Part shown: positions 33,823-45,700 of the stretch, in pieces
Position numbering within the stretch: the stretch's first letter is position 1
How the letters are laid out: the number at the start of each line of letters is the position of its first letter
DNA from: Epiperipatus broadwayi
Taxonomy: Eukaryota > Onychophora > Udeonychophora > Euonychophora > Peripatidae
NCBI GenBank assembly: GCA_028023455.1
Contig: JAQFVV010000976.1
Coordinates: 1-64,000 of the forward strand
DNA: 64,000 bases
Reading direction: 5' to 3'
Translations under genes and position numbers: made by a program
The notes under the pieces: model-generated
The model's input: only the letters and a program-made list of their open reading frames with translations
Told to the model about the DNA's origin: nothing
The model's database searches: none

Positions 33823-34800
33823 GATGGAACAAGGTGAAATTCTGTTTTTGAGTATGGAAAATGAAAGGGATAGTGGTTGTAATGCTTGAAATAATTTACA
33901 AGCAAGTTGCTATAGTGAAAACACAAGTTTATGAGTGGTTTAATGGAAGAGTTCAAATTCACCACATCCTATAAAAGTATGGTGAGTGAAGTCCAATATC
34001 ATGACAAAGCTGTTTTCGTTTATTTGATGCAAATGGCATTGTTCACTCAGGATTCATTTATAGTGGTCAGGTATTTTACCTACAAGTTGTAAATCACATG
34101 ATCACCATTTCTTATGCTTGCTTATAACTGTTATTAAACAGGCAAAAACTCACTATACATATTGCCACACTGCAATATTAAGGTGGTTTCAATTTAAAAC
34201 TCATAGTTTTGTAGTTAAGTAGAGATAAAATGTAGCTGCTGGAGGGTTGCATTGGATCCTAAGATTTGGGCACAGTGCTTTCAGATCCAAGGCTCCTCAC
34301 TAATGGCCACAATCCAGAAACAAGTCTGGTGATATTGGATGGGTAGGCACTATTACTCTAGATTGCAGTGGGACAATATGTATAGTGAGTTTTTGCATGT
34401 TTTAAGTTGTAAATCATTTGTGTGATGTGGTAAAATGAAAATATCCTGATTTGTGGCAAAGTAGGGAGTGCAAGCTTCATTGTGACAATATACCAGTACA
34501 TAAAACCTTGAATGTGAAACAATTTTTAATTAAAAATAGCATGACCCAGCTTAGCTTTCAGCCATATTCATTCAATCTTGCGCCTTGCAACTTCTTTTTA
34601 TTTAACTGAATGAAAAAAATGCCTCAAAAGTTGTATAAACTTGGAAGTGATGAAGGAAAAAATGTTAAGAAGCATTAAAAGGTATCACTTTGCAAGAGTA
34701 TCCGGATGGCTTCAAAAACATGTTTAGACCAGTGCATTGCAGCAAATGGTCAGTAATTTGAAGGAGATTCCATTTCTAACAACTAAAAATCATTTTCTGG
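33823..34800 (+). pseudogene. Mariner-type transposase, degraded and interrupted
   Basis: Plus-strand pieces in order: a weak N-terminal segment with TQVYEWFN (HTH region); FDANGIVHSGFIYSGQVFYL; after the inserted A4 element, LHCDNIPVHKTLNVKQFLIK; then NSMTQLSFQPYSFNLAPCNF; and a C-terminal part with SIRMASKTCLDQCIAANGQ. DNIPVH corresponds to the second catalytic Asp motif. The third Asp (PCDFF) is Asn here. Stops and frameshifts are present. Terminal repeats were not located. Confidence 0.7.
34097..34403. mobile_element. Family A foldback, copy A4, inside mariner
   Basis: Inserted in the transposase remnant with a perfect 13-bp duplication AAGTTGTAAATCA (34084-34096 and 34404-34416). Left end CATGATCACCATTTCTTATG, right end GAGTTTTTGCATGTTTT. 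The centre has a decayed hammerhead around 34290-34345 (ATCCAA/TTGGAT and a GAAA-CAAGTC segment; core CTAATGG). Confidence 0.8.
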
Positions 34801-36325
34801 GTAACAACTATACACCCAGAAATCATATTGATGAAAATGGCCATTTTGATTGATGTCATTTATCGGTTGGATGTGTCAGCATGGTTTTGGGTGGTTCTTT
34901 TAATTCAAAATGTTGGCCGTGAGTAAATAAATTTAATGTCACACTGGTACCTATTTTATATATGAGATTGCTTAAGTAGTAAAAGATAAATTAATTCTTA
35001 ATAAATTAGCAAATAAACTCTATTATTTTTATTATTATTTCATTTTCCATCATCTAGTGTTTATTTTTCTTTGTCCCAAAATCAGAAAAACAATTAAAGA
35101 TGTTCCCATTTCGGGATCATTTTCCCATATCTAACTATCATTTATTTTCACTAGTCTCTTGACAAATAATAGATTAACCCTTCACTGTATACAGTTGTGG
35201 CAGTGTGTATCGAAATCTGTATTCCTTCGATTGCTTTTTATCAAAATGAAAGACGAACATTATTTTAGCCTTCATTAATAATTCTTAAATCAAAAGTGCT
35301 ACGCAATTTAGATCAAGAAGTTTATTTTTTAAAAATTAACTTCTTGATCTTACTGAAGAAAATGATTTGTTTTTGTCTTTGATAGTGAATGGTTAACTCA
35401 TTAATCTCTCTTTTCTTTTTATCTTATCACTTACGACTTTTAATTTAATTACATTGACTAGCAACTGATAATGTTTCTTTAGTTTTTATTCAACTTTATT
35501 TAAATTTTAAATGAGAAAATTAAATTACTTTTTTAATAGCAGTCCTTTAAACCAAAAAGAAATTATATTAAGAATCAAAAGAAAAGGTAAATAAAACACC
35601 AGTTTTTCCAGACTTCATTTTAAAACTTGTATTTTTTAAAATAAAAAAAATACAATATTTTATTGCTGAAATAAAGAAAATTTCAAACTCTTATTCTGGA
35701 AATTTCAAAAGTCTTAAATGTTATGCTATCTGTTTTTAATTTTATACTCCTTTTAAAAATTATTAATTTCTTTTTTCTAAATTATTAAAATTATCTCTAG
35801 CAATTATTATTCTTATATTTTAAATATTTATTATTTAATTTATAAATTCTGTTTGTTGACTTATTTAGGTCAAATGTTGTAACCTATTATTAACACATTT
35901 CTACCAAATGGAGATATTGATGACGATGTAATATCTGAGGGTTGTCCAGCCTAAAGTCACAGTGAATTGAATTTCAAATTGCAATGATAATGGTTAAGTA
36001 AGTTTTCAGTGACGATCATCAAATGGTGGTATATTTTTTTAAAATACATTTTCGTTGAATTTCAAGACTAATCCACTGAAAAGTATTTACCGTTAATTAA
36101 ATTAGAAAGAAAATAATAAGAATCCTGAAATCTTAATTTCTTTTGATTTTGAAGTAAAACTTGGCTTTTAAAAATGCTACCTTTATAAATACAAAAGTCT
36201 TGTAAACTATTTTTAGCATGCATGAATTTAATTTCGAATAGTAAAAATAAGACAACATTGTTTAAATCCTCAGTTTATAAAATATTCGAGTACTAAAAAA
36301 ATAAAATGCACAAAAACATTTTATA
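34801..36325. other. AT-rich DNA, nothing recognised
   Basis: No transposon domain or repeat of the named families was seen. A short inverted pair (ATCAAGAAGTTTATTTTTTA / TTAACTTCTTGAT) lies near 35313-35350. Confidence 0.4.
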
Positions 36326-36600
36326 AATATAGGGAATTTGAACTCAGACTTTCAAGCAACTTTCAACTATCCATACTATCTCTTACTACTAATACCCATG
36401 ACTTTCACACATATAGAAAAGATAAATAATCACTAATATTATGTATTTCATACTGAATCAGCACTCATCAGTTGGTCCAGATTATCATGTTCCACACACA
36501 TATATATATAATCAGTGCTCAGTTTATATTAAGATAGCAAATCTTTATACTTTAATGGACATGCTTCAATCTACTCCAACTCTAGAAAAAATTCATTAAC
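36326..36600 (-). mobile_element. Family C repeat, copy C4
   Basis: From 'GGGAATTTGAACTCAGACTT' through 'GATAAATAATCAC', the ribozyme at 36426-36485 and 'ATCAGTGCTCAGTTTATATT' to 'CAATCTACTCCAACTC'. Minus sense, one partial unit, same subfamily as C2. Confidence 0.65.
36426..36485 (-). ncRNA. Hammerhead ribozyme motif, family C copy C4
   Basis: Minus strand: ATAATC/GATTAT outer stem I, TGG bulge, ACCAA pairing with TTAGT (one mismatch), intact CTGATGA, stem II GTGCTGATTCAGTAT (six pairs including two G-U), GAAA, and small stem III. All core positions match consensus. Confidence 0.65.
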
Positions 36601-36699
36601 CCCCTACCCCAATTTTTTTTCCAACCACAATTTTGGTTATTAATTTAATCAAAATAAAAGCATGGGATATCCATAAATTAGTTATTTCAACATTTATTA

Positions 36700-37345
36700 A
36701 GCATAGCATTTAGCCATATATGTAATTTAGACAGAAGAAAAATACTCTTCCACTATATGCTATGAATAGACAACACTCCACATCAACAAATATTTTAAAA
36801 GAATGGACAGCCATCCATTTTTAAAACCTACTATTAAATAAACCAACCTTTATTAATAGTGCTATAAGTAGAGATTGATCTAATTTAAAAGCCAGATTTT
36901 TTAAAATTGGTTTATTACTAGTAAAGATTCAAATTATATGCAACAGGGCAGAAAAATTATATTTTTAATGACTACAATAATGAAAAACATTAGTTCATAT
37001 AAATGAAATTATTAAATAACATAGCATTAAAATGAACAAGTAATTCAGGATGGAAGAAAACTATCCTTCTATTTATGGCTTATGAATAAACAGCATTCCA
37101 TATTAATAAATGCTTTTAAAAAATAGGCTCTCATTCTTAAAATCTACTATTAAGTAATCAATATTCATTAGCAGTGATGTAAATAGAGCCTGATCTAATT
37201 TAAAACAGATTTTTATACAAATGTCAATGGATGTAGGTTTATTTATTGGTATGCTTTAACAACAGGTCACTAACTGATTTTTTAAAACATTCATTCATAT
37301 GATGTACAACCTATTTATAGTGCATGAGTGGAAGTGCAGTTTTCT
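36700..37345. repeat. Diverged tandem duplication L
   Basis: Two diverged copies about 315 bp apart (around 36700-36915 and 37018-37215) share 'TGATCTAATTTAAAA', 'ACTATTAA.TAA.C', 'GAATA.ACA.CA.TCCA.AT' and neighbouring words. A possible third partial copy lies at 37290-37345. No coding content or ribozyme core was seen. Confidence 0.45.
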
Positions 37346-37374
37346 TCCATCTATATTATATATATAATTAGAGG

Positions 37375-37530
37375 GCTTTCAACTCAGGATTTTTCAGTCT
37401 ATTCACCTTCCACTCCATCTCAAGCACACATGACCTCACACATGTGAAAAAGATACATGAACCACAATGTATATACTTCATGCAGAACTAGCACTCACCA
37501 GTTGACCAGCATATAATTTCCAACATATAT
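37375..37530 (-). repeat. Family C fragment, copy C5
   Basis: Terminal block plus a heavily decayed ribozyme region (minus strand CTGGTGA, stem II GTGCTAGTTCTGCAT, GAAG), ending near the ACATATATAT tract. The core has two substitutions. Confidence 0.5.
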
Positions 37531-37544
37531 ATTATAATGATGGG

Positions 37545-37690
37545 GGATGATGATGAAGTATCCAGTCTTACCGTATCTGCCGTACGAGGGCGCCACTAGG
37601 CCATTCGAACCTAGAAAATTTATAATGTAGACAGATACGCACTGTTAAGATCACGACCGCCAGCCCAAGTCACTAGCTCAAGTAGATGCA
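37545..37690 (+). repeat. Dispersed repeat J, plus copy
   Basis: Contains GTACGAGGGCGCCACTAGGC, TCGAACCTAGAAAATTTATA, CAGATACGCAC and GCCCAAGTCACTAGCTCA, in the same order as the minus copy at 20745-20872. Noticeably GC-richer than the flanks. Not protein coding; could be a SINE-like or MITE-like unit. Confidence 0.5.
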
Positions 37691-38067
37691 GAAACTTAAT
37701 ATATTATTAAAATATATTTTTAATAAAGATTAGAGAAAAAAAAACAATCACTAGATCACTGCCAGTACTATTAACACACAAAGATTTTATTTACATCTAT
37801 ATAAGTAATAACACACAAACTTTAAAAAAAATAATTTTTATAACACAAGAAGAAATTTATGTTTTATTCTGTTTCATTATTATTTTATTTGTTTTTAACT
37901 TTAATTTTAAATTTTAGAATGTTGAGTATAAATGAGCTACCTAAACGCACTCACAAATTTTCAAATCACTTGACTCCAGACTAAAAATCCACAGCCACAC
38001 CAATACTCGCTTTCAGATATATATCAGCAACCAATGCAATGTGAACATGTTAGCATAGAATCATGCT

Positions 38068-38357
38068 GACAGGAATGTGCATCTGAACAGCATGATATTA
38101 TTGGAGAAAACATGGCCTTCGTCCCGCAGGAATGTGCATCTGTCGGGCGAAGGAAACATGCATATAAAATAATAAAAAGAAATGCTACATATGGATGGGA
38201 GAGCAGTCTTATCTTTCTGGCTTATCATCCAAAATCCATAGAGCTGGAAGGGGTCAATGGTGCAGGAAATACGTCTGCATCCATTTCAATGATATGACTA
38301 CCCTAGGTGCTAACACACTTCAGTTGGGCTTGTCGCCCTAGGTGCTAACACACTTCA
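38068..38357. repeat. GC-richer island with local duplications
   Basis: CAGGAATGTGCATCTG occurs twice (about 38071 and 38128); CCTTCGTCCCG and CGGGCGAAGG form a hairpin around the second. A 22-bp unit CCCTAGGTGCTAACACACTT occurs twice, 35 bp apart (38301 and 38336). A 61-codon plus frame at 38112-38297 shows no recognisable domain. Confidence 0.4.
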
Positions 38358-39059
38358 CATTTCATTGATATAAACATCCATATACCTCTCCACCAGCATT
38401 GACACAGCTATGAAACAAATAGTTCGAAATCAAAGCCTCTTTAAACTAACATATTTTTAAACTAGTCTAGCAGCCATCTACACTCAACTAACATTTAAAT
38501 CATTTTATTAATAAAAAAATATTTAGTTTACAGTTTTAAATCATTTTAAAATGAGCATTATATTTAACTTATTTTTTTACTACAAATATTATTTAACCTA
38601 CTTTTCTTTTTTCAATTCAACCATGCACAAATAACGGTAAGTATTTTCGTCTTTAAATTCATTTGCAATAGCAAATCTCCGCCCCATTACAAACACATCT
38701 TATTAAACATGAATAATAAAAAAACAATACATATATTTTAAGAGATTACATTAACTTTTGATCTGTTTAAAATGGCAAAGTTTATAAAAGATAAAGTTCA
38801 GGTTTGTTCAGGAAGGAAAGTTTATAGTTCATTTTTAGAAAACAAATAACGTTCAAAGATCTTAAATTTAAGATTTTATATTTCATATTTCAATTATTTA
38901 TAAATTATACTTTCCTTTGTGCGAGCTCGTTCCGTCATGATGAAGATCCATGAAGACTTATGAAGATTTCTGAAGACAGGATCCATGGTTCGATCTTGGG
39001 ATCCGTGGAGATGAAAGCTGCCTTTGGCCGGCCGCACCGAAAAAAGCACGATTAAACAG

Positions 39060-39390
39060 ATTACATTTTTTTGGTAACAGCAACAATATTTATTCTAACT
39101 TTTCAGCAATAACGAAATGAATTCAAAAATTCTAATTCTCTCTCTAACTAATTATTTATTTTGGATTTCTTTTTATAGTCCTCAGGTACCTTATCTCTGG
39201 AATACAGGATTCATCAAACATATTCCATATCTCTATTTTATTGGTTAATTCAGTTTGTGGCCAAGTAGATTTTGGATTTATGGCTAAGTAAATTTTTTCA
39301 CTGAGGTCTGTGTCCATATCTTTGGGCGGAAAAAGCAAGTCTTTTGTTTCTATTTCTAGACTCTTGTCTATTTTGTAATCATCTTTTTAA
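39060..39390 (-). CDS. Candidate 3'-terminal exon with poly(A) signal, unknown protein
   Basis: Minus strand: after a possible acceptor (AATTAAAAAG) the frame reads KDDYKIDKSLEIETKDLL, then FPPKDMDTDLSEKIYLAIN, PKSTWPQTELTNKIEIWNMF, DESCIPEIRYLRTIKRNPK and stop (about 76 codons, coding part 39156 to about 39387). The residue composition is balanced and unlike the surrounding AT-driven chance frames. AATAAA follows about 65 bp after the stop, then an A-run near 39066-39073, as at an mRNA 3' end or a retrocopy tail. The acceptor lacks a pyrimidine tract. Protein not recognised. Confidence 0.35.
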
Positions 39391-39686
39391 TTGTCATTTC
39401 GCCCTAAGGATCTGTTTGTAATTTTTATATTTAAAAATAAAAAAAATCTTCGCTATTATTAAAAAGGTTTTTATTTTATACTTTATTTAAAGATTAGAAT
39501 CTTTGTTTCGATTCTATTAATTTTTTTAAAGCTTATTTTAATATTTAAATCAAACATTAATAAATTAATAATTCGTTATTTGTGCATTTTGAACGTTTGT
39601 GTTTTTAATTCAGTATTAAATATTTACAAAACATTACATTTTAGAATTTAAATGTAACGCATATATATATATATATCCTGTTACAA

Positions 39687-39815
39687 TATATTATATATAA
39701 TCAGTGCTCAGTTTATATTAAGATAGTAATTCCTCAAACTTCAATGGACAGGTTTCAGTGTTCTCACCCTTCCAACTACTCAATGTCCATTCTATTGAAA
39801 ATTCAGTGATGAAAT
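39687..39815 (-). repeat. Family C fragment, copy C6
   Basis: Only the block AATCAGTGCTCAGTTTATAT to 'TTGAAAATTCAGTGATGAAA' is present. The ribozyme and terminal blocks are missing. Confidence 0.5.
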
Positions 39816-42800
39816 ACTCAAAAACTTTTGCGGATTTAATATGTTATACTTATTTAACCATTATATCAATCTAACACCTCATTTTATTGGACCATTACAT
39901 ATTCATATATATATATATATATTGGGCCTTTTCTATAGGTCAGTAATAGTTCATAACAGTCAATTACTAAAAATTTTAAATTTTAAAATATGTTCTTTTA
40001 ATACATTAATTATAGTTTGTCGATTATATTTTTAAAGTACAATTTGAGGCTAAAGCAAATACGTAGTATATAAAATTATAGCGAATCATTTAAAAAATAG
40101 TTATGTAAAGCTTTAAATATTGTTGCATATGGTTGTAAAAGCTGGCCATATTAAATAACTCAGCTATAAATATTAAAAGTATATTTAAAAAGTTCGATTT
40201 TAATAGTTTAAAACTTGTAGTAATAAATGTTATATTTTAAATTTATAAAGTCATATTTAATAATCAAAATTAATATAGTATATTTCAAAAATAAACTTTA
40301 TGATGGTGAGAATTGTATTTAATTCTATATTTTAAATTATTTTTCCAAATTTTTATAATTATATTATTAAATATAATAAGTGTATCAATTTTATTAGTCT
40401 AGGCAGAGAAATAGATTGAAAATCGTCTGTCAAAGTTATTGATCATGTGACTTGTATATTACATACTTTCACACACACGCTTGTTTGAATTAATAACAAA
40501 GTTTAAAATATTTTGAAAGTTATATTATAGAATTGGATGGAATTATTGCCTATCATAAAAGCAAATAATAATAAATATTAAGTTAACTATTGTATGTAAT
40601 GTTTTAAGTAATGTAATAAAGACGAATACAGATATAATAAAAATTAAATATTTTGTTTAAATAAAACTAGATAAATGGAATATTAAGAATGGAATAGGTT
40701 ATTAAAATTATTTTAAAAGTTATTTTAAATGTTTAAATAATTTTTGATAAAGTAATAATTGATTTAAAAGTAGTATTTTAAATAATATTTTTAGTTATTA
40801 CGTCATAAATTTTTATTTTAAAGATTCAATTCTGTAAAAAACTAAAAATATGTAAATTTGTTCTCAAGCTAAAAGTAAGAATCAACCAATCAAATGAGGT
40901 ATTCTTACAGACTGTAAATATGAATTGCACGGGGTATCAAGGGAGATTAATAATGTATTGAAACCAGAGAAAGGTAAATTATAGCTATCAAAGAGATAGT
41001 ATTTTTAAATTTTTATTTTAGTCAATTTTTTAGTACTTTCTTATAACTTTATCTGCAAAAAAACTAATTGATAATTTTAAAGTATTTTGCAAAAGAGAGT
41101 TTAAAAAAATATATATATTTAGAAACTTCGTGGAAATGATTTTCTAGTTTTTTAAAAGTTACTTGCCAGGAGTATTTTATCTGAAGTTTAACCTAAACTA
41201 CGCAATAGAGATGGATATACTATGAAATAAAATATGTTTAAATTATAATACAGCTTTATTTATGCTCAACCGGAGGATTATTCTAACTCATATAAAAATA
41301 ATTCGGGCATTATGCTGGAAGCTTAAACAGAAAACTATTTGCCGTCTAAAAAAAATTTGTGATGCATTATTTATAAGCTTATCCAGGAGTTTTTTTTAAA
41401 AAAAGAATAAGATATTTATATCGTATGAGTTATCATAAAATATAATGAAAGAAATAGAATGTTTAGTCCTTTTTGAAGGAAACATTTTTTTTTAAATATA
41501 TATTTTACAAGAATTAAAAAGAACTTATTAAGAAATAAAACCTATATAAAAAAAATGAACATATAGTAGATAAATAAAGGATGGATCCATGAAAATACAA
41601 ATATTGTGTAAAAGTTTACCGGATAACTTAAGTTAAATTGAACAGAGTGATGCATCAGAGAATATTGAATAAACTTCGTGGGAATAATTCTTTAATATTA
41701 CAGTTTAATAATTTTCATTCTGAACAGTAAAGACCCAGGATTATTTTCTATAAATTTTACTAAATGGATTAATAATTATTTTTATTTTTAAACTTTAACG
41801 CGCTTGGAGGAGAACATTTTAAAACTCTAGAGAAAATAATAAACATTTTTGGATTTTATCATGAACTATGGTCAAGTGAAGACGTAATTATAGTTTTAAA
41901 TTTTTATTTTACTAACTTAGTTAAATGTAAATTTTTCTATTTATAAGATTAGGAAAACATAAAACATTAATTTGTTAATAACATAAAATTTATAATATAA
42001 TCTAATAATTTAGATAAGAATATTTTTAAATAAAACGTATGGATGTGTCTTTTCGTTTATGTATGCAATGTTTTTCTATATCCAGTGGATGGAAGAAGCC
42101 TACTAAAAATGATGACCAGATAAAAAGGGTTATTTGGTAATAATAATAACTATTAATAATTTATAATGTATATTTTTGTTTTCTTTAGATCATCTATGAA
42201 TCTAAGAATGAAGTGTAAAAGTTTTAATTATATGTAACGCATTTTCATACAACATTTTAAAAAAACATTATGAGATAGGATTGATTTGAAAATATGCATA
42301 CGACGATTTTTTTTTTTTATATATTAGTGATATAATCCAACATAATAACAAATAATTATGTGATTCTTTTAGAACTTTCATGTTATTGGATATTCAAATA
42401 TTGTCTAAGTAGATTGTATATGATTAAACATATAGAATAATGAAGTAAGCAAACTTTTCTTATGGAACAGTGAAATTGTTTTAAACTATCAATGAATTTT
42501 ATTTATTGTTTTGTAAATGCAGATAGTTATTTATCGATGTAAGATGTAGAAAAATCTTGAGAAATAATGTTGAGATAGTGGCTTGGAAGTACTATAGTTA
42601 GCAGGAAACCAAGATGATGTATTTTTTTAAAAAATAGGATATGATAAGGAATAGAAATAATATTTAGTCTTTATGTGGTTATCAGCATAGTTAACAAAGC
42701 CCTATGACTGATACACATTTTATTTGGACAGTGTTTTATATGTCTTTAAATATTTGATGTTTTAAATAAAGCTGAAGAAGTAGCTTTAACATCGTTCATG

Positions 42801-44929
42801 TATTAGAGGTTATTAGACAGGTAAAGGTCATACCTCTTTGCACTGTGCCATGATTTTTTGAGATATATTAAGAGTGATACTCTAGCTTTCTTCCTTAAAT
42901 CCTATACATCTGTTTTGCTATCTTTATTTCATGTAACTGCATCGTTCAGTAAGATATTTTGAAAAGAAATGATAAATAATTTAGAACTTAGGTTATGCTA
43001 TCGTTTTGTATAAGATTGGTTTATTTGCTTAGAAGGAATAGAATTTATAACTTGAAATTGAAGGTCCAAAGTATCCTAAGGAAAGGAAAGAATCATAGAA
43101 TATATTTTGAATTTATTTTCGGAAATGAAATATAAATTTTTAAAATAGAGTATCTAAACAAGATATTTTCTTTAGAATGTTGATTATTTTTGAATGCTTT
43201 ATTTTTTTTTGAAGAAAAATAAGTATTGCATATTTTTAAAATACAATAGTACAAAGTAAATTATATAAACAATATGCATAGTATATTTTTTGTTTATTGA
43301 ATAACAGGAATATATTGATTATTACACTTATATCATACTAAAGTAAGGCTAAATAAGAATGTATTATGATTAGTAAACATCGTGTGATAAAACACTAAAA
43401 TCTAGTACTGAATTTTGGATGAATATTTTATGTAACATCTTTGACTTTGCAAGATGAAATTTTTTTTAATATTTTGAGAAATCCATACTCATTATAAAGT
43501 TAATTTTGTTTTTTCTGTAGAATGTTTTCCTATGAATTTTTTTTTTTTAAAAATAAGATAGTTTAATAATATTAAGGATGAAATATTTTGCTAATAAGTA
43601 AATATATTTATAATAAGTTAACCATAATGAGAAACCAAATGGTAACTTTTTTTTATATTTTGTCTTAAGTATAAATAAAGATATAACTAAACTATAAACT
43701 ATTTTTATATAACTTAGTAGATAAAAATGTAAGATTAAAATAAGGATATCCATTGTAAATAGTGTACATAAATTGTTTATTTTATTTGTTGTTGTTAATA
43801 AACTTTGTTAAAATTTGTTTTTCAAAATTTTTGTGTCTTGATTGTTTATTTCTCCACTTCACTGCATGAAATCATGATATATTCATAACAATTGAAACAA
43901 ATATATAATTTTGCACAAAAGATAAATAGAGAATTATTTAAGAATTTAAATATTTTATTGGTATTCTTTTAATTAAATAATTATAATTTTACATTGTTTT
44001 ATTGGTCATAAATCAGTTATCACAATAGTATACTGAATTATATGCTATCAGTTGCCACACATCCTTTGTTTATCAGATTATCATATGCTACCACGTATTT
44101 ATTATATTATTACATGAAGGTAAAAGATTATATAAAATTATTTTATTATTTTATTATGGTAATAAAAATATAACGAAAAGAAAAGATATCCAGTAGTAGT
44201 TAAACAATGAAGAATATTATTATTATTATTTATTATTATTAGTTTCAGTGTAGTAGATTATGACATAAAATCCCTTCTCATATTTTACTACCGTATTTTT
44301 AAATTAACTTAGAATAAACTTTATGAACCTGAGATTATTTTATTGAGCTAGATTATTAAATAGAAGATTAAGATTTAATTATTAGTTTAGTCTTAGTGAG
44401 TAGAAGTTATTAAAGTCGTAAGAATACTATGAGTTTGTTATTTAAAATAGTAATAAGGGGGGATAGTGTTCTTATGCCATTGAGGTAGTATCCTGTGGGA
44501 TATTGGCTCAATGTAATCTATCTTGTCACCTGTATTTTCACTTCAAGTCTCATGAAAATATTAAATATTTATTTAATTTATTTTTATAAACTGAACCTTA
44601 TTCGTATTTTAAATTTGAGCTAGTGAAACATTTTAATTTTAATGCTGAATATTTTATTTATTAATTATTAACTGAGCTAGAACCCATTTTATTTTATATC
44701 ATATACTATTCTGAAGTGAAGATGCACATAGACCAGGTTAGATTTTGGCCCCCAACATGGTTGGCATGATGTGTAGTGGAGCTACACATAGGTTAGGTTA
44801 GAATATATATATAATAGGAGATGGATGGGCTAAACTTATACTAAGAAGTAAATCTATTTTCCAAGCAATATGTAATCCTAAAGCCATATGAAAATTTGCT
44901 TATTCTAAAAGTTTTTTATATATGTAATT
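39816..44929. other. Long AT-rich stretch, nothing recognised
   Basis: No exon-like island, transposon protein or named repeat over about 5 kb. Minor features: (AT)n near 39904-39921, GATCATGTGACTTG near 40441 (resembles a family A end, isolated), (TTA)n near 44217-44240, and AGGTTAGGTTAG near 44791, with a nearby AGGTTAG at 44737. Confidence 0.45.
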
Positions 44930-45700
44930 AGAGGGATTTAAACTGAGAATTTTTTAGTCTATTTATTTTGCACTCTTTCTCAAGCACCCAATACACATGA
45001 CAACATACATGTGAAAAAGATACACGATCCTCAATATATGCATTTTGTGCAGAACCAGCACTCACCAGTTGGGCCAAATCATAATCTTCCACACATATAC
45101 ACAATCAGTACTCAGTTTATCTTAAGATAGCAATTCTTCAAACTTTAATGGATAGGCTTCAATATTCTCACTCTTCCAACTAATATAAAAAACTTTCGGT
45201 ATAAGCAAATTTACACACTGCTTTAGGATTACATATTGCTTGGGAAATAGATTAAATCTTAGTATAAGTTCAGTCCATCCCTTTCCTGTTAATATATATG
45301 GATATGCAATGGTCCGATAAAATTAGGGGTTAGATTGACAAAAGATCTACATGGGTATGATCACAATATCAAATCCAATAAGGGTTTTGAGTATTCCTAC
45401 ATCAGTTTTTCAATGAAGTAGGCAGTTGAATAGTTAGAAGGTTAAGAAGATTGGAACCTGCCCATTAATGTTTGAAAAATTGCTACCTTAACATAAATTG
45501 AGCACTGATTGTATATATGTGTGGAAGATTGTAATCTGGCTCAACTGATGAGTGCTGGTTCAGCATGAAATACATATATTGGGAATCTTGTATCTTTTTC
45601 GCATGTGCTTGGTCATGTGTATCAGTTGCTTGAGATAAAATGGAGGATGAATAGACTGAAAAATTCTCAGTTCAAATCCTTATAATTACATATATATAAA
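44930..45700. mobile_element. Family C inverted dimer, copies C7 and C8
   Basis: C7 (44930-45190, minus sense) and C8 (45300-45690, plus sense) are head-to-head. The outer ends mirror each other: 'ATGTAATTAGAGGGATTTAA' at the left and 'TTCAAATCCTTATAATTACA' at the right. C7's ribozyme is decayed (CTGGTGA, GAAA to AAAA); C8's is the best preserved in the window. Confidence 0.7.
45525..45589 (+). ncRNA. Hammerhead ribozyme, family C copy C8 (best preserved)
   Basis: Outer stem I AAGATT/AATCTT, inner CTCAA/TTGGG (one G-U), core CTGATGA intact, stem II GTGCTGGTTCAGCAT (six pairs, loop GTT, closing pair G-U), GAAA intact, stem III TA-CA-TA, then U and A before the cleavage site. Every invariant hammerhead position is present. 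Very short stem III with a long bulged stem I is the form described for metazoan retrozymes and Penelope-like elements. Confidence 0.75.

Noticed and set aside
44737-44803. AGGTTAGGTTAG as telomeric repeat
   Set aside because: Only two adjacent units plus one isolated copy; far too short for an interstitial telomere array.
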